DNA of 64,000 nt from Macrosoma leucophasiata (GCA_036365455.1 JAWQUS010000007.1:20724001-20788000); one strand, 5' to 3'; counted from the first letter of the stretch, positions 22,624 through 33,991 are shown. The notes: generated by a model not told the origin, from the letters alone. Translations and numbers: made by a program.

Positions 22624-23276
22624 ATTGTTTTTATAAAGAAAAAAGACTTAAGTATTTCAATTTATAACTTTTGCACTCGAATGTACTCCATGTATACATT
22701 TGTTAACAATATTTTATAACCAGTCCGTTGAGACGTAGATGATTTTTGATTACGGCCGAATGGACTACGGTCCATTCTTTTTGGTCCGTTCAGACGTAGT
22801 ACCCCCTTCCATATGCCTGCCACCCAGATATTTAAATGTGTGCGTGAAATTGTTTAAGTATTTTGTTAAAGTCAAGGTGTGAGTTTCGTAGTAATAGACG
22901 ATTTTTGTAGTGTGAGTGTGCGTCACACGTATTTCCCCCCCCCCGCAAATAATGACAGACTGTTTTCCATCGGTAATAAATGCCATGGCTGTTCCCCTCC
23001 TGACCGCCGCGACCGGTGGGCCGAGTTGCTTTATGTTAAACTCTATCTATATCTGCGAGAGTGTAGTGTGAATGAAAGAAATGAAAGCTATTAACATACA
23101 TATTACTACTACGTAACTGACAACTGGATTTATATTATTGAAGTTATCTATTACACGCATTAAAACGGTAGTTGGTTTTTCCGCGTACATAATTTCAAAC
23201 AATGTTTGGTGCGTTATGAAATGGAAATTTCATTTGAAAGTGTTTATTGTTTGTAAATTATTATTATTGGTAAGCA

Positions 23277-23443
23277 TTTTTTTATACGTAATGGAAGTGG
23301 CAATCAAGCATGCAGTTCACATTGATGTTAAGTGATGACTGCAGCCTATAGACACCCACACAAAGACCAAGGTCAAAATGCAGATGCGTTACCACTCCTG
23401 AGGCCTAAGGTGTTATGCCTCTGTGCCGGAAATTACTTTACAT
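23277..23443 (-). repeat. Family A retroposon, 5' truncated
   Basis: Reverse orientation, close to consensus from the tail to ctgtgccggaaattac. It abuts a dinucleotide tract. Confidence 0.8.
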
Positions 23444-23457
23444 TACCGCATATAATT

Positions 23458-23468
23458 AGAGTGTGTGT

Positions 23469-23521
<53 letters not shown>

Positions 23522-23560
23522 TGAGTGTGCGTGTGTGTGTGTGCGTGAGTGTGTCTCGTG
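23458..23560. repeat. (GT)n microsatellite
   Basis: Nearly pure GT repeat with a few GA/GC interruptions. The open frames across it (VCVCV or THTHT) are repeat artefacts. Confidence 0.95.
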
Positions 23561-23689
23561 GTTTTCCTCTATTTAAGTTGTTTATGATTTTGTTTTTTAC
23601 TGTTTCTTTTTTTGTTGGCGCGACTTCCATCCTCTTGTTTCATCATCCACTAGCTTGCCCGCGGCAAAACGATGTAATCAGCATTAAAA

Positions 23690-24345
23690 AAAACGTTTTA
23701 GTTATTAAAGAAATAATGGAAAGAAGTTTGACTTCGGGCAGGAATCGAACCTGCGACCTCAGGATAATCAGTCCAGCAATCAATAAAAAAGGGAAAGCAA
23801 AATTTGACGCATCGGTGTGGGACTTCGATAGCTTAGTGGTAAAGCGGCTGGACTGGTCATCCTGAGGTCGCAGGTTCGATTCCTGCTCGAAGTAAATTTT
23901 TACTTTCCATTATTTCTTTATTTCTTAAATTTCTAAAGTTCACTCACATGTGTTAATGCGAAAAATAAAAAATATTTCAACCTATTAGTTTTATGGTAAT
24001 TTTTAATCAATCAACAGTTTTGGATAGTGACTACGCATGCTTAGCTGATGAATCAAGACATCGGAATTCAAGACTGTTTCCGGACATAATATTACACAAT
24101 ATTTACAAGACTACGCCCGAATACTCAAATGTCACTTAAATCTAAGTGTGACTTAAAAGTCTTCTGTCTTTATTTAACACGTTCAAACGATATAGATAGC
24201 GAGCGCACATTTGAGGGTTGCTTAAAATTGGGTGACTGTGACCTGTGACCTGCGACCTCAGGATGACCAGTCCAGCCGCTTTACCACAAAGCTATCGAAG
24301 TCTCACACCGATGCGTCAAATTTTGCTTTGACTTGAGTATTCGGC
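23690..24345. repeat. Cluster of three family D SINE pieces
   Basis: A minus-strand head fragment (about 23731-23776), a plus-strand copy (23796-23970) and a minus-strand copy (24243-24345). In the plus copy the tRNA-like part at 23821-23894 has A box tagcttagtgg, B box ggttcgattcc and a good T-arm. The anticodon stem has a T·T mismatch, and the loop would read GGT. Shared non-tRNA flanks argue for SINEs and not a host tRNA gene. Confidence 0.65.
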
Positions 24346-24479
24346 CATGCGCCTATAGATTAACCAATTTTGTACAGGTGTACATCATTTTTTTTCAATT
24401 CAATTCAATAATTAATATCACTAGCACCTGGCTAGTGATAAAAATATCGCTTCCAACTGTCTCACTAGTCTAGTGGTTA

Positions 24480-24787
24480 GCTGCCAGCATAGAGCAACAC
24501 CGGAGGGGAGTAGCTATATGCAGGCTTTCTCCTCTGTCAAAGTACAAGCCCAAAGGGGCCTATACCTGTCGCCTAGATGTTTAAATGTATGCGTGAAATT
24601 GTTTCTGTATTTTGTTAAAGTCAAGGTGTGAGTTTCGTAATAATCGACGATTTTTGTAGTGCGCGTGTGTGTCGCACGCATTTCCCCCCGCAAAAAATGA
24701 CAGACTGTTTTGCATTGGTAATAAACGCTATGGCTACTCCCCTCAGTCCGCCGCGGCCGGTGGGCCGAGTTGCTCTATGGTTGCCAG
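24480..24787. mobile_element. Family B hAT-like MITE with 8-bp duplication
   Basis: The element at 24488-24779 starts catagagcaacaccgg and ends ccgagttgctctatg. It is flanked by gctgccag (24480-24487) and gttgccag (24780-24787), a 7/8 match. Part of the left inverted repeat is deleted. Confidence 0.75.
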
Positions 24788-25584
24788 ATACTAACTCTTC
24801 CTCCCTCCCTCGGTTCAATCCCCTGGTAGGAGTGTGAGAGCATTGTAATTTTTCCACTTTTTCGAAGCTTCCCAGTGCCGTCCTTGGAGGTGGCTGAACT
24901 ACCTTGACCAAATAGGTCTCGAGTATTATCATAGTAAAGTATTTACTATGGTATTATCTCAAGGTGGAGTCAAGAGTAATATGCAACGTGTAACAGGATT
25001 AAATGTACAACCCGAGACTAGTTTGTTCAGAATCGATAACCGAAAGGATTTCAGGTATTTTCGATATAGATAATATTTTATCCCAAAATTATTCACAATT
25101 AAGGAAATTATGATCACCCATTTGGTGAAGTCACCCACTCAATACAAGCGAAAATGATACTAACGTCTATCCAAAATAATATGGTAGTCTCAAAAAACTT
25201 ATGAGAACTCGTTGAGACGTGCATTTTGTTAATAAATAATAAAATAAGAAATAAAATAGTGAAAATTAATCCTATTATTAGTGAGTGTTAAATAAAGGTA
25301 ACACGCAGGTTACGCTACATCCCACTACAACAGTTGCGTAGGTTCGTGTTTTATTTATCTGCGGCCGTAGGTAGAGGTAGGCTTAGTATACATAGGGTGT
25401 GCATACTCTTCGTACAAATTGAGGACAACTTATTTAAAAAAAAATACATAACAATGTAATTTCAGTTCATGTATTATGATTATAACTCTATTTTCTAATC
25501 GGGGTGATAAAGAGTGCGCATTATTCCCGTTAAATGTTGTATATAGTAGTATAAAGAAGAATGATAAATATACAAAAATCACGA
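24788..25584. other. Intergenic, nothing recognised
   Basis: AT-rich, no supported ORF. Confidence 0.5.
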
Positions 25585-25665
25585 AAGGTTTGTCAGAACC
25601 GTGATAGGTATCTAGAGCTCCACACACTCTGCCTACCCCGTAAGCGACTTGGCGTGAAGATGTAT
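25585..25665 (+). repeat. LINE tail fragment (family H)
   Basis: Degenerate match to the C-terminal end and 3' flank of H (cactctgcctaccccgtaag, ggcgtgaagatgtata). Confidence 0.55.
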
Positions 25666-25742
25666 ACATTGCTTGGGGGGTCGGTTATGTGCTCAGAGAT
25701 GTCAACACCCTTACCACCTATTTCAATAGGTACATGGAACGA

Positions 25743-25840
25743 GTGTAACTCGCGAATTGTGGATGGCTGCATGTGGGTGTTCTTGAATGCACACATGTAA
25801 CCCCTTCGCGGTATACAAGTGTGAAGTTACGTTATGTTAC
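25743..25840 (+). repeat. tRNA-derived SINE (family F), 3' fragment
   Basis: Contains cgcgaattgtggatgg … gtgaagttacgttatgttac. The head is missing. Confidence 0.55.
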
Positions 25841-26102
25841 AATAAAAATATTCAATCCGATATTATGCAACGAACAGTTTCCCACACTATCGTTTGCATA
25901 GAACTGCACATAAGTATTAAATAATATAAATTCAACGACAGATCAACCTATACAAACACAATCAAATATAGCTTCTTTTACCAACGAATAAAGTGTACAA
26001 ACTAACCCCTCTCTGACGTACATTGCTGGAATCATAAGGAAAATACGAACGGGAAACAAATAAAAAAAGTGAAATTAGAGCAAAATTGTATGAGAAAAAG
26101 TA

Positions 26103-26350
26103 CTTGTAAAAAACCGGTTAAGTGCGAGTCGGATTCGCGCACAGTGGTTCCGTACTATTATCTCCAAAACACGACAAGAAAATCACGTTTGTTGTATGAA
26201 ATCCCTTAAATTACTTTAATTTTATTATTTATTTTTAAAGTGAATACAAAACTGAAAATTCAGTAAATATTTAAAGCGTCTATCTGCTACCGTTATTAAT
26301 ATCGAGAAAAAATTCACATTGGTCGTATGAAAGCCCATCTCAAATATTTA
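26103..26350 (-). repeat. Family C element, partial
   Basis: Reverse orientation starting aaaaaaccggttaagtgcga, gtcggattcgcgcac and gtggttccgtact. The distal part fades into AT-rich sequence. Confidence 0.65.
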
Positions 26351-27491
26351 TATTAAATATTATTCTATTTTTTATGTATCTTATCTTATCTACCAATTTG
26401 AAGAAGAATTTTTAGAAGAGACATTGTTACAAAACTTGCGGAATATTGAAAAAATATTTTTTATTTGTTTTCTACGCCGAATTAAAAAATCCAATAAAAG
26501 TAGGTTTCCGATTACAATCAACAAAATATGAATTTACAAAACGACCATTTACAGTACCTAGTGTGTCAAACTCAAACCGCAATCAAAACCATTTAATTTG
26601 ATTATGTATCTGTATCTCTTACATTAGCAAAAACAACATGAATCGAAAACAAAAAACCATTTGCAACTACAAAAACATACAAAAAAGATTACGTTATTTG
26701 ATTAGACCTAATTACATTTCTGAACGTAATTAACCCGCACATATCATTCCCTTTGTTTTATTACAAACACGAGCGAAATAAGCGATGCAGCTAACAAACG
26801 CTGTCCAAGTGAATTAAAACTTTATTCCTGAGTATTTAAGTTGTAATATGACAGGAGCTGAATGGATAAACGGCAAATAAAAGTATTCAAGAAGTAGATG
26901 TCTTAGGCCGAGATAAGCTGCCATGTTATTAAGGCATAATTTACGATGTAAATTATGGCGATTTGTTAATTTTATACTCGCCAGTGTTATGGGCCGACGA
27001 CGGTTAATTTACGTTGTTTTATTATTTCATATTATTATTGTGATGTGTCATTCATGTTTCTGATGAATTGACGGATATAAATCTGCGGTTAATTCATTCC
27101 ACAACACATTAGTTCGCTGATGGTAATGGGTGGCTTCCAAATAAGTGTCGTAAATTACTGAATCATCACGCTCGATAAACACCTTTATGTATGTACCTAT
27201 AAATAAATTATCTACCGCGGAAGATTAGTGGTAGTAGGCCATTGCTAGACCAAAGGTCGGATCATCAATGTAAATATTGTAAACGTAAATGTTTGCGAAA
27301 ATGTAGCGAAAGTGTAGTTGTTTATTATCTTTTCATAAAAAACTGCTGATGCCCATTGGTATAAAAAATCTGTAATGCCGTTTACTATTCAATCCCCCGG
27401 TACCTAGTCACCGAGCATATCTGCACGGTGCAGTTTAGTTTATAATTGTTTTTATTATGCAAACCATCACTACATAATCAAAACAAACAAG
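26351..27491. other. Intergenic, non-repetitive
   Basis: No ORF support. The 26700-27150 part looks single-copy, with several TTAAT/TAATTA motifs and gtaatttacgatg-like stretches. It might be regulatory, without direct evidence. Confidence 0.35.
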
Positions 27492-27600
27492 AATGCAAGT
27501 AACATGGATGCTATGTGAATACTGCAGCCTATAAACATATAGGTACAGAAACCCGTAGGTCATAAAGCTAGTCGGAACACGTTAGAGCTGAACACTAAGT
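27492..27600 (-). repeat. Family A retroposon, degenerate
   Basis: Ordered weak matches (gcaagtaacatggatgctat, actgcagcctataaacatat, cggaacacgttagagctgaa). Confidence 0.5.
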
Positions 27601-27707
27601 ATTGTTTAGCGTCAGACAGAACTACCATCAGCAAAATATAGAGTACCTATATAAGGATATATAAAGATACCTATTAGTTATACCTATCGTTTTATTTTTC
27701 TTATTAA

Positions 27708-27962
27708 AAACTACCTTCCATGGAGGTCCGTGGACGTCCATGGTTCGATTTGCAGGTCGGGGGCTACCAAAGATAAAGGTGGAATATCTCTGGTACTATT
27801 GGGATTGTTCTATTTTCCGGGTTTGCGTTTGGCAATGTGCTGGAGATGGCAATCAGACTCTCCACTGTTACATGGGTCAAAACTTAACCGGCGAATTGAA
27901 GGTATGCATGAATTTACCTCAGCCACTGAGCTATGTTACAGGCGTGAAGCTATGTTACGTTT
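27708..27962 (+). repeat. tRNA-derived SINE (family F)
   Basis: The body matches F copies at 40355 and 51381 (ctattgggattgttctattt, ggagatggcaatcagactc, cttaaccggcgaattg). The 5' tRNA-like head is mostly deleted compared with arm 2. Confidence 0.7.
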
Positions 27963-28264
27963 TAAAACATTTTCGGGTATACAAAAACAACCAAATACAA
28001 TATTAAACAGTTCGTACGTAGTCACGAAGACAACCTTATATATCTATTGTCAACATCTAACAAAATTAATGTTATCCACAACACACCTCCGAATAATTTC
28101 TCATCATAAGTATAGTTTTTTCCAAACCATGTTTACTTCTCAACAAAACACAGAGATACTTACATACAATAAAAAAGTTACAATGACATCAATAAACGCT
28201 ATGTGTTATTAATATGTCGTTACCATATTATTATAATCACGGAATTCATAGAAATCATAATGAA

Positions 28265-28797
28265 CATAGAGCAACACGGGCCACCGCCCGCGGCGGACCG
28301 GAGACAGAGAATATGTAATAATACTACGTATAGAATGGACACTTCGACGTCCCGCCCGATTTCTCGGCCTCATCCAACCTCCTTCCTCTTATGGGCCACG
28401 TTTGGTATTCTCTACGTGCTACGCTACGCACAGTACGCACACAGGTGTACGTGTAAATACATGTCACTGATTGATGTCTGTGTAATATTGTATTGAATTT
28501 TGGCGGAGAGTCCGCGGTGTGCCGGAGAGGAGTAGCCATACGCAGGCTTTCCCCTCTGTCAAAGTACAAGTGCATGTCGCCTAGATGTTGAAAAGTTTAA
28601 TAATGTGCGTGAAATTGTTTACGTATTTTGTTAAAGTCACGGTGTGAGTTTTGTAGTAGTAGGCGAATTTTGTAGTGTGTGTGTGTGTGTCACACGTATT
28701 TCCCGCCGCAAAAAATTACAGACTGTTTTGCATCGGCAATAAACGCTATGGCTACTCCCCTCCGGTCCGCCGCGGCCGGTGGCCCGTGTTGCTCTAT
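28265..28797. mobile_element. Family B element carrying an extra ~220-bp segment
   Basis: Left end catagagcaacacgggccac and right end cccgtgttgctctata. At 28308-28528 the left inverted repeat is interrupted by unrelated sequence absent from other B copies. Flanks do not match each other, consistent with rearrangement of the block. Confidence 0.65.
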
Positions 28798-28984
28798 AGT
28801 ACTTAGTCACGAAGTCAACCTAATCATTTTATTGTTAAAATCCAAATACATAATTATAATCATCATTGAACACTTCTAATGATTTGTCATCATACGTATT
28901 TTTTTTCCAAATCCTGTTTACTTCTCAATAAAACATAGGTAGAGCTACTATTTTTTTTTTATATCAAAGGAATGACAGACAAAC

Positions 28985-29180
28985 AGACAGGCCACCTGAT
29001 AGAAAGTGGTTACCGTCGCCTATGAACATTTGCAACACCAGGGGAGTTGCCAACGCGCTGCCAGCCCTGAAGGACTCTTTTGACGCCAGTTTTGAAGAAC
29101 CTCATATTGTAGCGCCGGGGGAACACATCAGAGGGAAGTTCGTTCCACAATTTGCACGTTCTGGGCAGGAATGACATACA
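28985..29180 (-). pseudogene. LINE ORF2 C-terminal tail (family G)
   Basis: Reverse orientation of the coding end detailed at 54437. The flanking aaaacata (about 28937 and 29461) may be the target duplication of this LINE plus its Helitron insertion. Confidence 0.65.
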
Positions 29181-29204
29181 TTACATACTAAGTAATGTCA
29201 TTAA

Positions 29205-29459
29205 TCTATATATATAAAAATCAATTACTGTTCGTTAGTCTCGCTAAAACTCGACAACGACTGGACCGATTTGGCTAACTTTGGTTTTGAATGATTTTTG
29301 GAAGTCCAGGGAAGGTTTGAAAGGTAAGAAAATATGAAGAAATTGAAGAGAAACAGTAAAAATCACAATATTATTTTTCCATACAAATTGTCCGTATCTA
29401 TCAAACCTTTGACACATTATTTCATTGTGAGGCAATACGAAGTTTGCCGGATCAGCTAG
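29205..29459 (+). mobile_element. Helitron-like element
   Basis: Starts TCTATATATATAAAAATCAA and ends gccggatcagCTAG, inserted between A (29204) and T (29460). Two more copies are at 54134-54397 and 55968-56223 on the minus strand. No Rep/helicase is encoded. Confidence 0.75.
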
Positions 29460-29460
29460 T

Positions 29461-29809
29461 AAAACATAAAAAAGTTACAATGACATCAATAAACGTTAAC
29501 GTGTTATTAATATGTCGTTACTATATTATTATAATCACGGAATTCATAGAAATCACAATGAAGATAATGGAAACCGCGCTGCCACTTTAATTGAACGAAA
29601 TCAAACTATAATTTTATGCAGTAAAGTGAATTGTGTTATTATACTCGTACTCTATCCATTTACAATGTTTGTAATGACCCCTTGAAGTATAAACATGATT
29701 TCCAGTTAAGTTTTGTTTGTGGGAGACCAAGAACTATAAATAGTACTGATCTTTTATTTAACTGTCTCAATTCAACCGTAGTAGGACAAAAGCAATAGGT
29801 ATAAGGCTT
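29461..29809. other. Intergenic
   Basis: 29461-29570 repeats 28150-28262 (aaagttacaatgacatcaat … aattcatagaaatca). The remainder is AT-rich without an ORF. Confidence 0.5.
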
Positions 29810-29892
29810 ATTTTTTATGTAACGAAAGTGGCAAGCGAGCATGCAACTCACATGGATGTTAAGTGATGATTGCGGCCTTAAGATATCTACAT
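29810..29892 (-). repeat. Family A retroposon, 3' end only
   Basis: Reverse-orientation tail portion (gtggcaagcgagcatgcaac … tgattgcggcc), ended by the family C element. Confidence 0.65.
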
Positions 29893-30838
29893 AAAAAACC
29901 GTTCACGTGCGTGTCGGGCCACGCGCATTGTTGGGTTCCGTAGTTACAGAGTAAGAGATGTAATGAATATTTTCTATGGAGTTGTTCGAAATTTTCGAGT
30001 AAAGTACATTTGGTCGACTATTACTCGAAAGGAGATGTTGCGAGCTCGGCTCTGGTTCGTACACGTCCTAAAAACATTAGTAAATTTAAGAAGAATCCGA
30101 AAAAAATACAATTAACTTATTCAAGAATATATTTTAGAGTTACAACCACATTTAATTCAAACGATTTTTAGTGTAATTTGTCAAAATGACATCGCCCGCC
30201 ATATTCGCCATGTTGGTTTTGAGTTGCAATTCTAACTGCAAATAATGTTTTGTACCTACAAACAAAGCTAAATTAGTGAATATATGCAGTAAAAAACGAT
30301 TTTATATTGATTTTGCCTGTTAATGATATTGTGTACAATAGATGATGGCCGGAGGTCCATACATTTTTGCAACATCTCCTTTGCACGGCCAATTTAAGTG
30401 TGATAGTTTTCCTTTTAATTTCTATATATGTATGTAGCTACTATTGCCGTACCGTTTGAATTTCTAACAACAACTGTTTAGTTGGTAGGGGGGGAGGGAC
30501 ACTTGACTCTAACGAAAATTGATACTTTAAAGCTTAATAAGTCACGAACAATAAACTAAATCGAAAAATGATGTTCGGACATCCATAATATTTTTGAGAT
30601 TTATCGAACGATACCTCACACTTTATGGAAATAAATTAAAAAATTTATCTGCGCATTACAAGGTTACCCTAAATATTTTTGTTCTTACTTTGTCGGCGTG
30701 ATTAAGGTGTATACTTTTAAATTTCAAGTCTCTAGTACCAATAGTTTGTGCGCTAAACCGTGGACGGACAGACAGACAGACAGACAGACGGACATGGCGG
30801 AACTATAAGGGTTCCTTGTTTACTACGGAACCCTAAAA
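29893..30838 (-). repeat. Family C dispersed element, long copy
   Basis: Runs from aaaaaaccgttcacgtgcgt at one end to ggttccttgtttactacgga at the other, with (gaca)n near 30768-30790. Its internal order lets the split copy at 20255-22540 be recognised. Noncoding. Confidence 0.75.
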
Positions 30839-31030
30839 AGGTCAAAATGCAGATGCGTTGCCACCCCTAGACCTAAGTTCTTACGTCTCTGTGATCGTTA
30901 TTACGGGCCTATACATTACTGTTCAACAGGAATACAGTGATGGTGTACACTACCATTTGACGGCAGGTAGATTAGGTAATGAGGTGGTGCCTACGCTCGC
31001 GTGCTCCGTCACTGGAGCTCTACACCATTA
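30839..31030 (-). repeat. Family A retroposon, 3' end missing
   Basis: Reverse orientation from ggtcaaaatgcagatgcgtt to tcactggagctctacacca. The tail portion is absent. Confidence 0.75.
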
Positions 31031-31596
31031 AAAAGAATTTTATTATGATCAAATTATTGTGTAGTTTGGCAGGTAGTATTCTAGAGACAAACTAGATTGA
31101 GGCAGAGCTAAATAAAATAATTAAGGTACCTACATGGTTTATTTTTCAATATTAATAATACAAGTTTTCCTACCTTTAGCATTTAAGGCTAGATTTAAGG
31201 ATGGGTTCTAAATTACTCAAAATGCATTCCAAAAAATAATGTTCCGTTGCAGATATTGCATTATCATATCAATAATCCATTTACCAACGATATCATTAAT
31301 TAATAATTTTCATTCACATTCTCCTATCACAAAAATCGCAATTACACGTAATTCGTTTATCGACATCGATAAGGTAATCATATTAGGATATGTACGATTA
31401 CTTTTCAAAGAGGATGTGGCGAAAATCCGAAAAAAAGTAACGAAGTGAACGCAGATAAGTGGAGACAGCTGTGTTTGCGACGGTAATTTTAACCTGTATT
31501 TTGCACGTACACAGTGACAAAAAAACAACGGATTGCACGCCGGAGTGCCGGCAGAAGTGAAAAATTGAATATTAACGTAGTGCATATTTTGTTTTG
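31031..31596. other. Intergenic, nothing recognised
   Basis: AT-rich. Open frames here have no recognisable domain. Confidence 0.5.
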
Positions 31597-31805
31597 TTGC
31601 ACCTCCACCACCACCGCCACCACCACCACCACCACTAATGCCACCAATGCCACCAACGCCGTTAACGCCACCAACGCTACCAACGCCACCAACACCACCA
31701 ACGCTACCAACACCACCAAAGCCACCAACACCACCAACACCACCAAAGCCACCAACGCCGCCAACGGCATCAACAACACCATTACCACCATAACCATCAC
31801 CACCA
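31597..31805. repeat. Imperfect (CCACCA / CCAACG)n satellite
   Basis: A triplet-period array built from cca, ccaacg, ccaaca and ccaaag units. It creates a spurious Thr/Asn-rich frame on the plus strand and a Val/Leu/Ala-rich frame on the minus strand. The purine/pyrimidine bias is strong. Confidence 0.9.
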
Positions 31806-32859
31806 CGTCGCTGTCATTGGGTCCCAAAAAAGAAGCCGGATGCTATTCCGGTCACGTCTCCATCTTACGCATTTTTAATCAGGGTCACGTGTCCTGACGC
31901 GAGTTTAACATTTTGTAACCGACACAAAAATATCAGGCCGTAAAAAGTAAAGAAGGTTACACTTCAAAAATGCAAAATCTGTATTGACGTTACGAGATAT
32001 TAATCTAATTATTATTCATTATCACTAATCTCTTTCGATGATCTGCAAGTAGTGATAATAGAAATTTGCAAAGCTATGATAGATAAATAAGATAACGTAA
32101 TGATGATGCATCAGAATCCACTGTTGAAACACTTTAATTGTGTTTGATCAAATTTTAGGTACAAGATAATAATGTAAGAAAATTAGTTTTACCTTATAAC
32201 ATACTTCCTAAAGGATAAAGCATGTCATAGTAATAAAAAGAAAAGAAATAAAAAACATTTATTTGTGAAGCCGACATAAGGTAATGCATTGAAAAAAAAA
32301 ACAATAGAAAAAATGAACATTGAAAATATAAATACGTACTTAACACAAACAAAAAAAAATACTTAAAAAAAGGGTTGATAAAAAAAAAACTTTTATATTA
32401 AAAAAAATGTGTAGTCTGCAGAATGTGTCGTATAGATTACACAACTATTCATAAGTTATCAATTGGTGTCTTAAGCACACTAAATAGCTTGTATTAAAAA
32501 GATAATGAAAATGTTATTTGACCATCGGTTAGGCTTAGCTTTGCTTGGCTTCAGTAGTTTAGAGGCAAAGCGAATGTTCCAAATGTGACAAGTTTGAATC
32601 CTGCGCGACTTGTGCTATTTCTAAAAATACAATGTCAATGTTGATGTCAAAACTGTTGCCTCCATGCGGGCAATTACGGGATCACACATTACCACCTAAT
32701 CGGAACACAGTACCACAGAACGCCCTTTAGCTTTGGATAAGATAATACAGTAGTACCTACTAGTAATTAAAAAAAAGAAACAGAGGAAATTGTTGATAAC
32801 TGTCACTATTGTTTAAATTTTATGGACGTGATGTTAATATCGTAGTTAATCAAAACTGC
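31806..32859. other. Intergenic with A-rich and SINE debris
   Basis: 32240-32400 is A-rich and starts like the insertion at 21147. 32545-32612 looks like a decayed tRNA-type SINE head (ggcttcagtagtttagaggc … gtttgaatcctgcgcgac). Confidence 0.45.
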
Positions 32860-33045
32860 CCAGAACGTGTAAATTGTGGAACGATCTTCCCTCTGAGGTG
32901 TTCTCTAGGTGCTACAATATGGGGTTCTTCAAAATTGGCGTCAAAAGAGTCCTTCAAGGCTGGCAGCACTGTGGCAACTCCCCTGGTGTTGCAAATGTTC
33001 ATAGGCGACGGTGACCACTTTCCATCACGTGGCCCGTTTGCTTGT
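32860..33045 (+). pseudogene. LINE ORF2 C-terminal tail (family G)
   Basis: Same coding end as 54437-54592, with more substitutions: …CRTCKLWND-like start, then SSKLASKESFKAGS in a shifted frame and ANVHRRR-equivalent codons at the end. Only the last ~50 codons are present. Confidence 0.65.
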
Positions 33046-33624
33046 CTATCAACCTTCAGACATTTAAAAAAAGAACATACTCGTATAGCGGAGTATTCTC
33101 GTACAATATATTCCGTCTTTAATTTGTGTTGGACAAATTTATGTTATACATATTAATGTTATTTGATATACCTTATTATAATATTATTTGATAAATAAAT
33201 TTCTGTCATAAAATGTTTAACTTTCAAGGTGAACCTAAGCACATATTTTAATATGATTACCGTGTCATCTTGGTCAGAATTATAATGCTTTTTGTAATCG
33301 CTCTTATAGTTAAATTTGCACAACATGCCCTCAATTTATAACCGCTGCATCCTCCGCTTCATCTTATACACCAACAAACGCTTCAAGGAGGAAACTTCTT
33401 GAATCATTCAGTGTCGTAATTGCTCACACTTCTACAAATGGTTTAGTCACAGCTAAGGAAACATTTTATTCGTTATCGGTTATGTTAGTCACTGAAGTAA
33501 TTGAAAAGGAAAGCCCGATTACATAAATTTATGCTGAATATTTTTAAGACAGAGCTGTTTTATAATACCCAGATCTTTTTATACCAAACATACTTATGGT
33601 AAATTTAGCTGAATTAGATGACAG
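33046..33624. other. Intergenic, nothing recognised
   Basis: AT-rich, no ORF support. Confidence 0.5.
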
Positions 33625-33815
33625 AAACGTACTGCGTCGGGACGTGACGACCCCACCGCCCAGCCCACCCCATTAGCGCTAGAATTATCTTCTAGTGAAA
33701 GATAATTAACGCTGCAGACAGTTAACAGAGCAATGGCGGTCAAAGCATAACAATGGAGCGGAAGTAAGTGCAATAACGCACGATGCAGTTGCGTTCTGCG
33801 ATGAAACTACCGCCA
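33625..33815. repeat. Family L repeat, GC-richer
   Basis: Reverse-complementary, at clearly lower identity, to 51700-51880 in intron 2. Shared blocks include gcaataacgcacgatg, caatggcggtcaaa and gacgtgacgaccccaccgcc. An old dispersed repeat of unknown class. Confidence 0.6.
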
Positions 33816-33942
33816 CTTTCAATTCTTCTTCGGTGTTATTGCTTTTTAAAATAGTTTTATTTTCAAACTTTCATTACACTTTGTAACCATTTACAATGAT
33901 TTTACGCAAAAAAAACACTTGAAAGATTTTGACTCCTTGACC

Positions 33943-33991
33943 CTGATAACCAAGCACGACCCGACCACGCGGGTCGTGGCTAGGTTATCAG
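33943..33991. repeat. Two-step hairpin
   Basis: Stem ctgataacc/ggttatcag (9 bp), internal loop aag/gcta, then cacgaccc/gggtcgtg (8 bp) with an 8-nt loop. Seen once in the window. Confidence 0.75.

Larger units (their letters stand above)
19790..23043. mobile_element. 3.2-kb family B TIR element with nested insertions
   Basis: The left terminus catagagcaacacgggccac (19798) and right terminus …gagttgctttatg (ending 23035) are inverted repeats of the family B type, bracketed by identical 8-bp direct repeats TTAAACTC (19790-19797 and 23036-23043). Subterminal inverted arms (about 19868-19947 and 22724-22798) share aatggaccgtagtccatt. The interior holds a family C element, a mariner and a family D fragment. 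No hAT transposase is readable, so it is non-autonomous. Confidence 0.75.
27652..29460. repeat. Inverted duplication, arm 1 (1.8-kb mosaic)
   Basis: Reverse-complementary to 54133-55967 along its whole length, at an identity that looks well above 90% by eye, with small indels. Contents in order: SINE F, unique-looking sequence, a family B element, a LINE 3' end and a Helitron-like element. Part of the block is itself repeated: 28000-28262 resembles 28800-28945 plus 29461-29570. Confidence 0.9.

Noticed and set aside
23433..23630. Open frames through the GT tract
   Set aside because: Dipeptide-repeat translations of a microsatellite.
27730..28212. 160-codon open frame
   Set aside because: Lies across SINE F and repeated spacer inside the duplicated block; its partner frames in arm 2 show the same repeat origin.
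31514..31897. Thr/Asn-rich 127-codon open frame (and the Val/Leu-rich frame opposite)
   Set aside because: Produced by a triplet-period satellite; no ATG at its start, no flanking coding signal.
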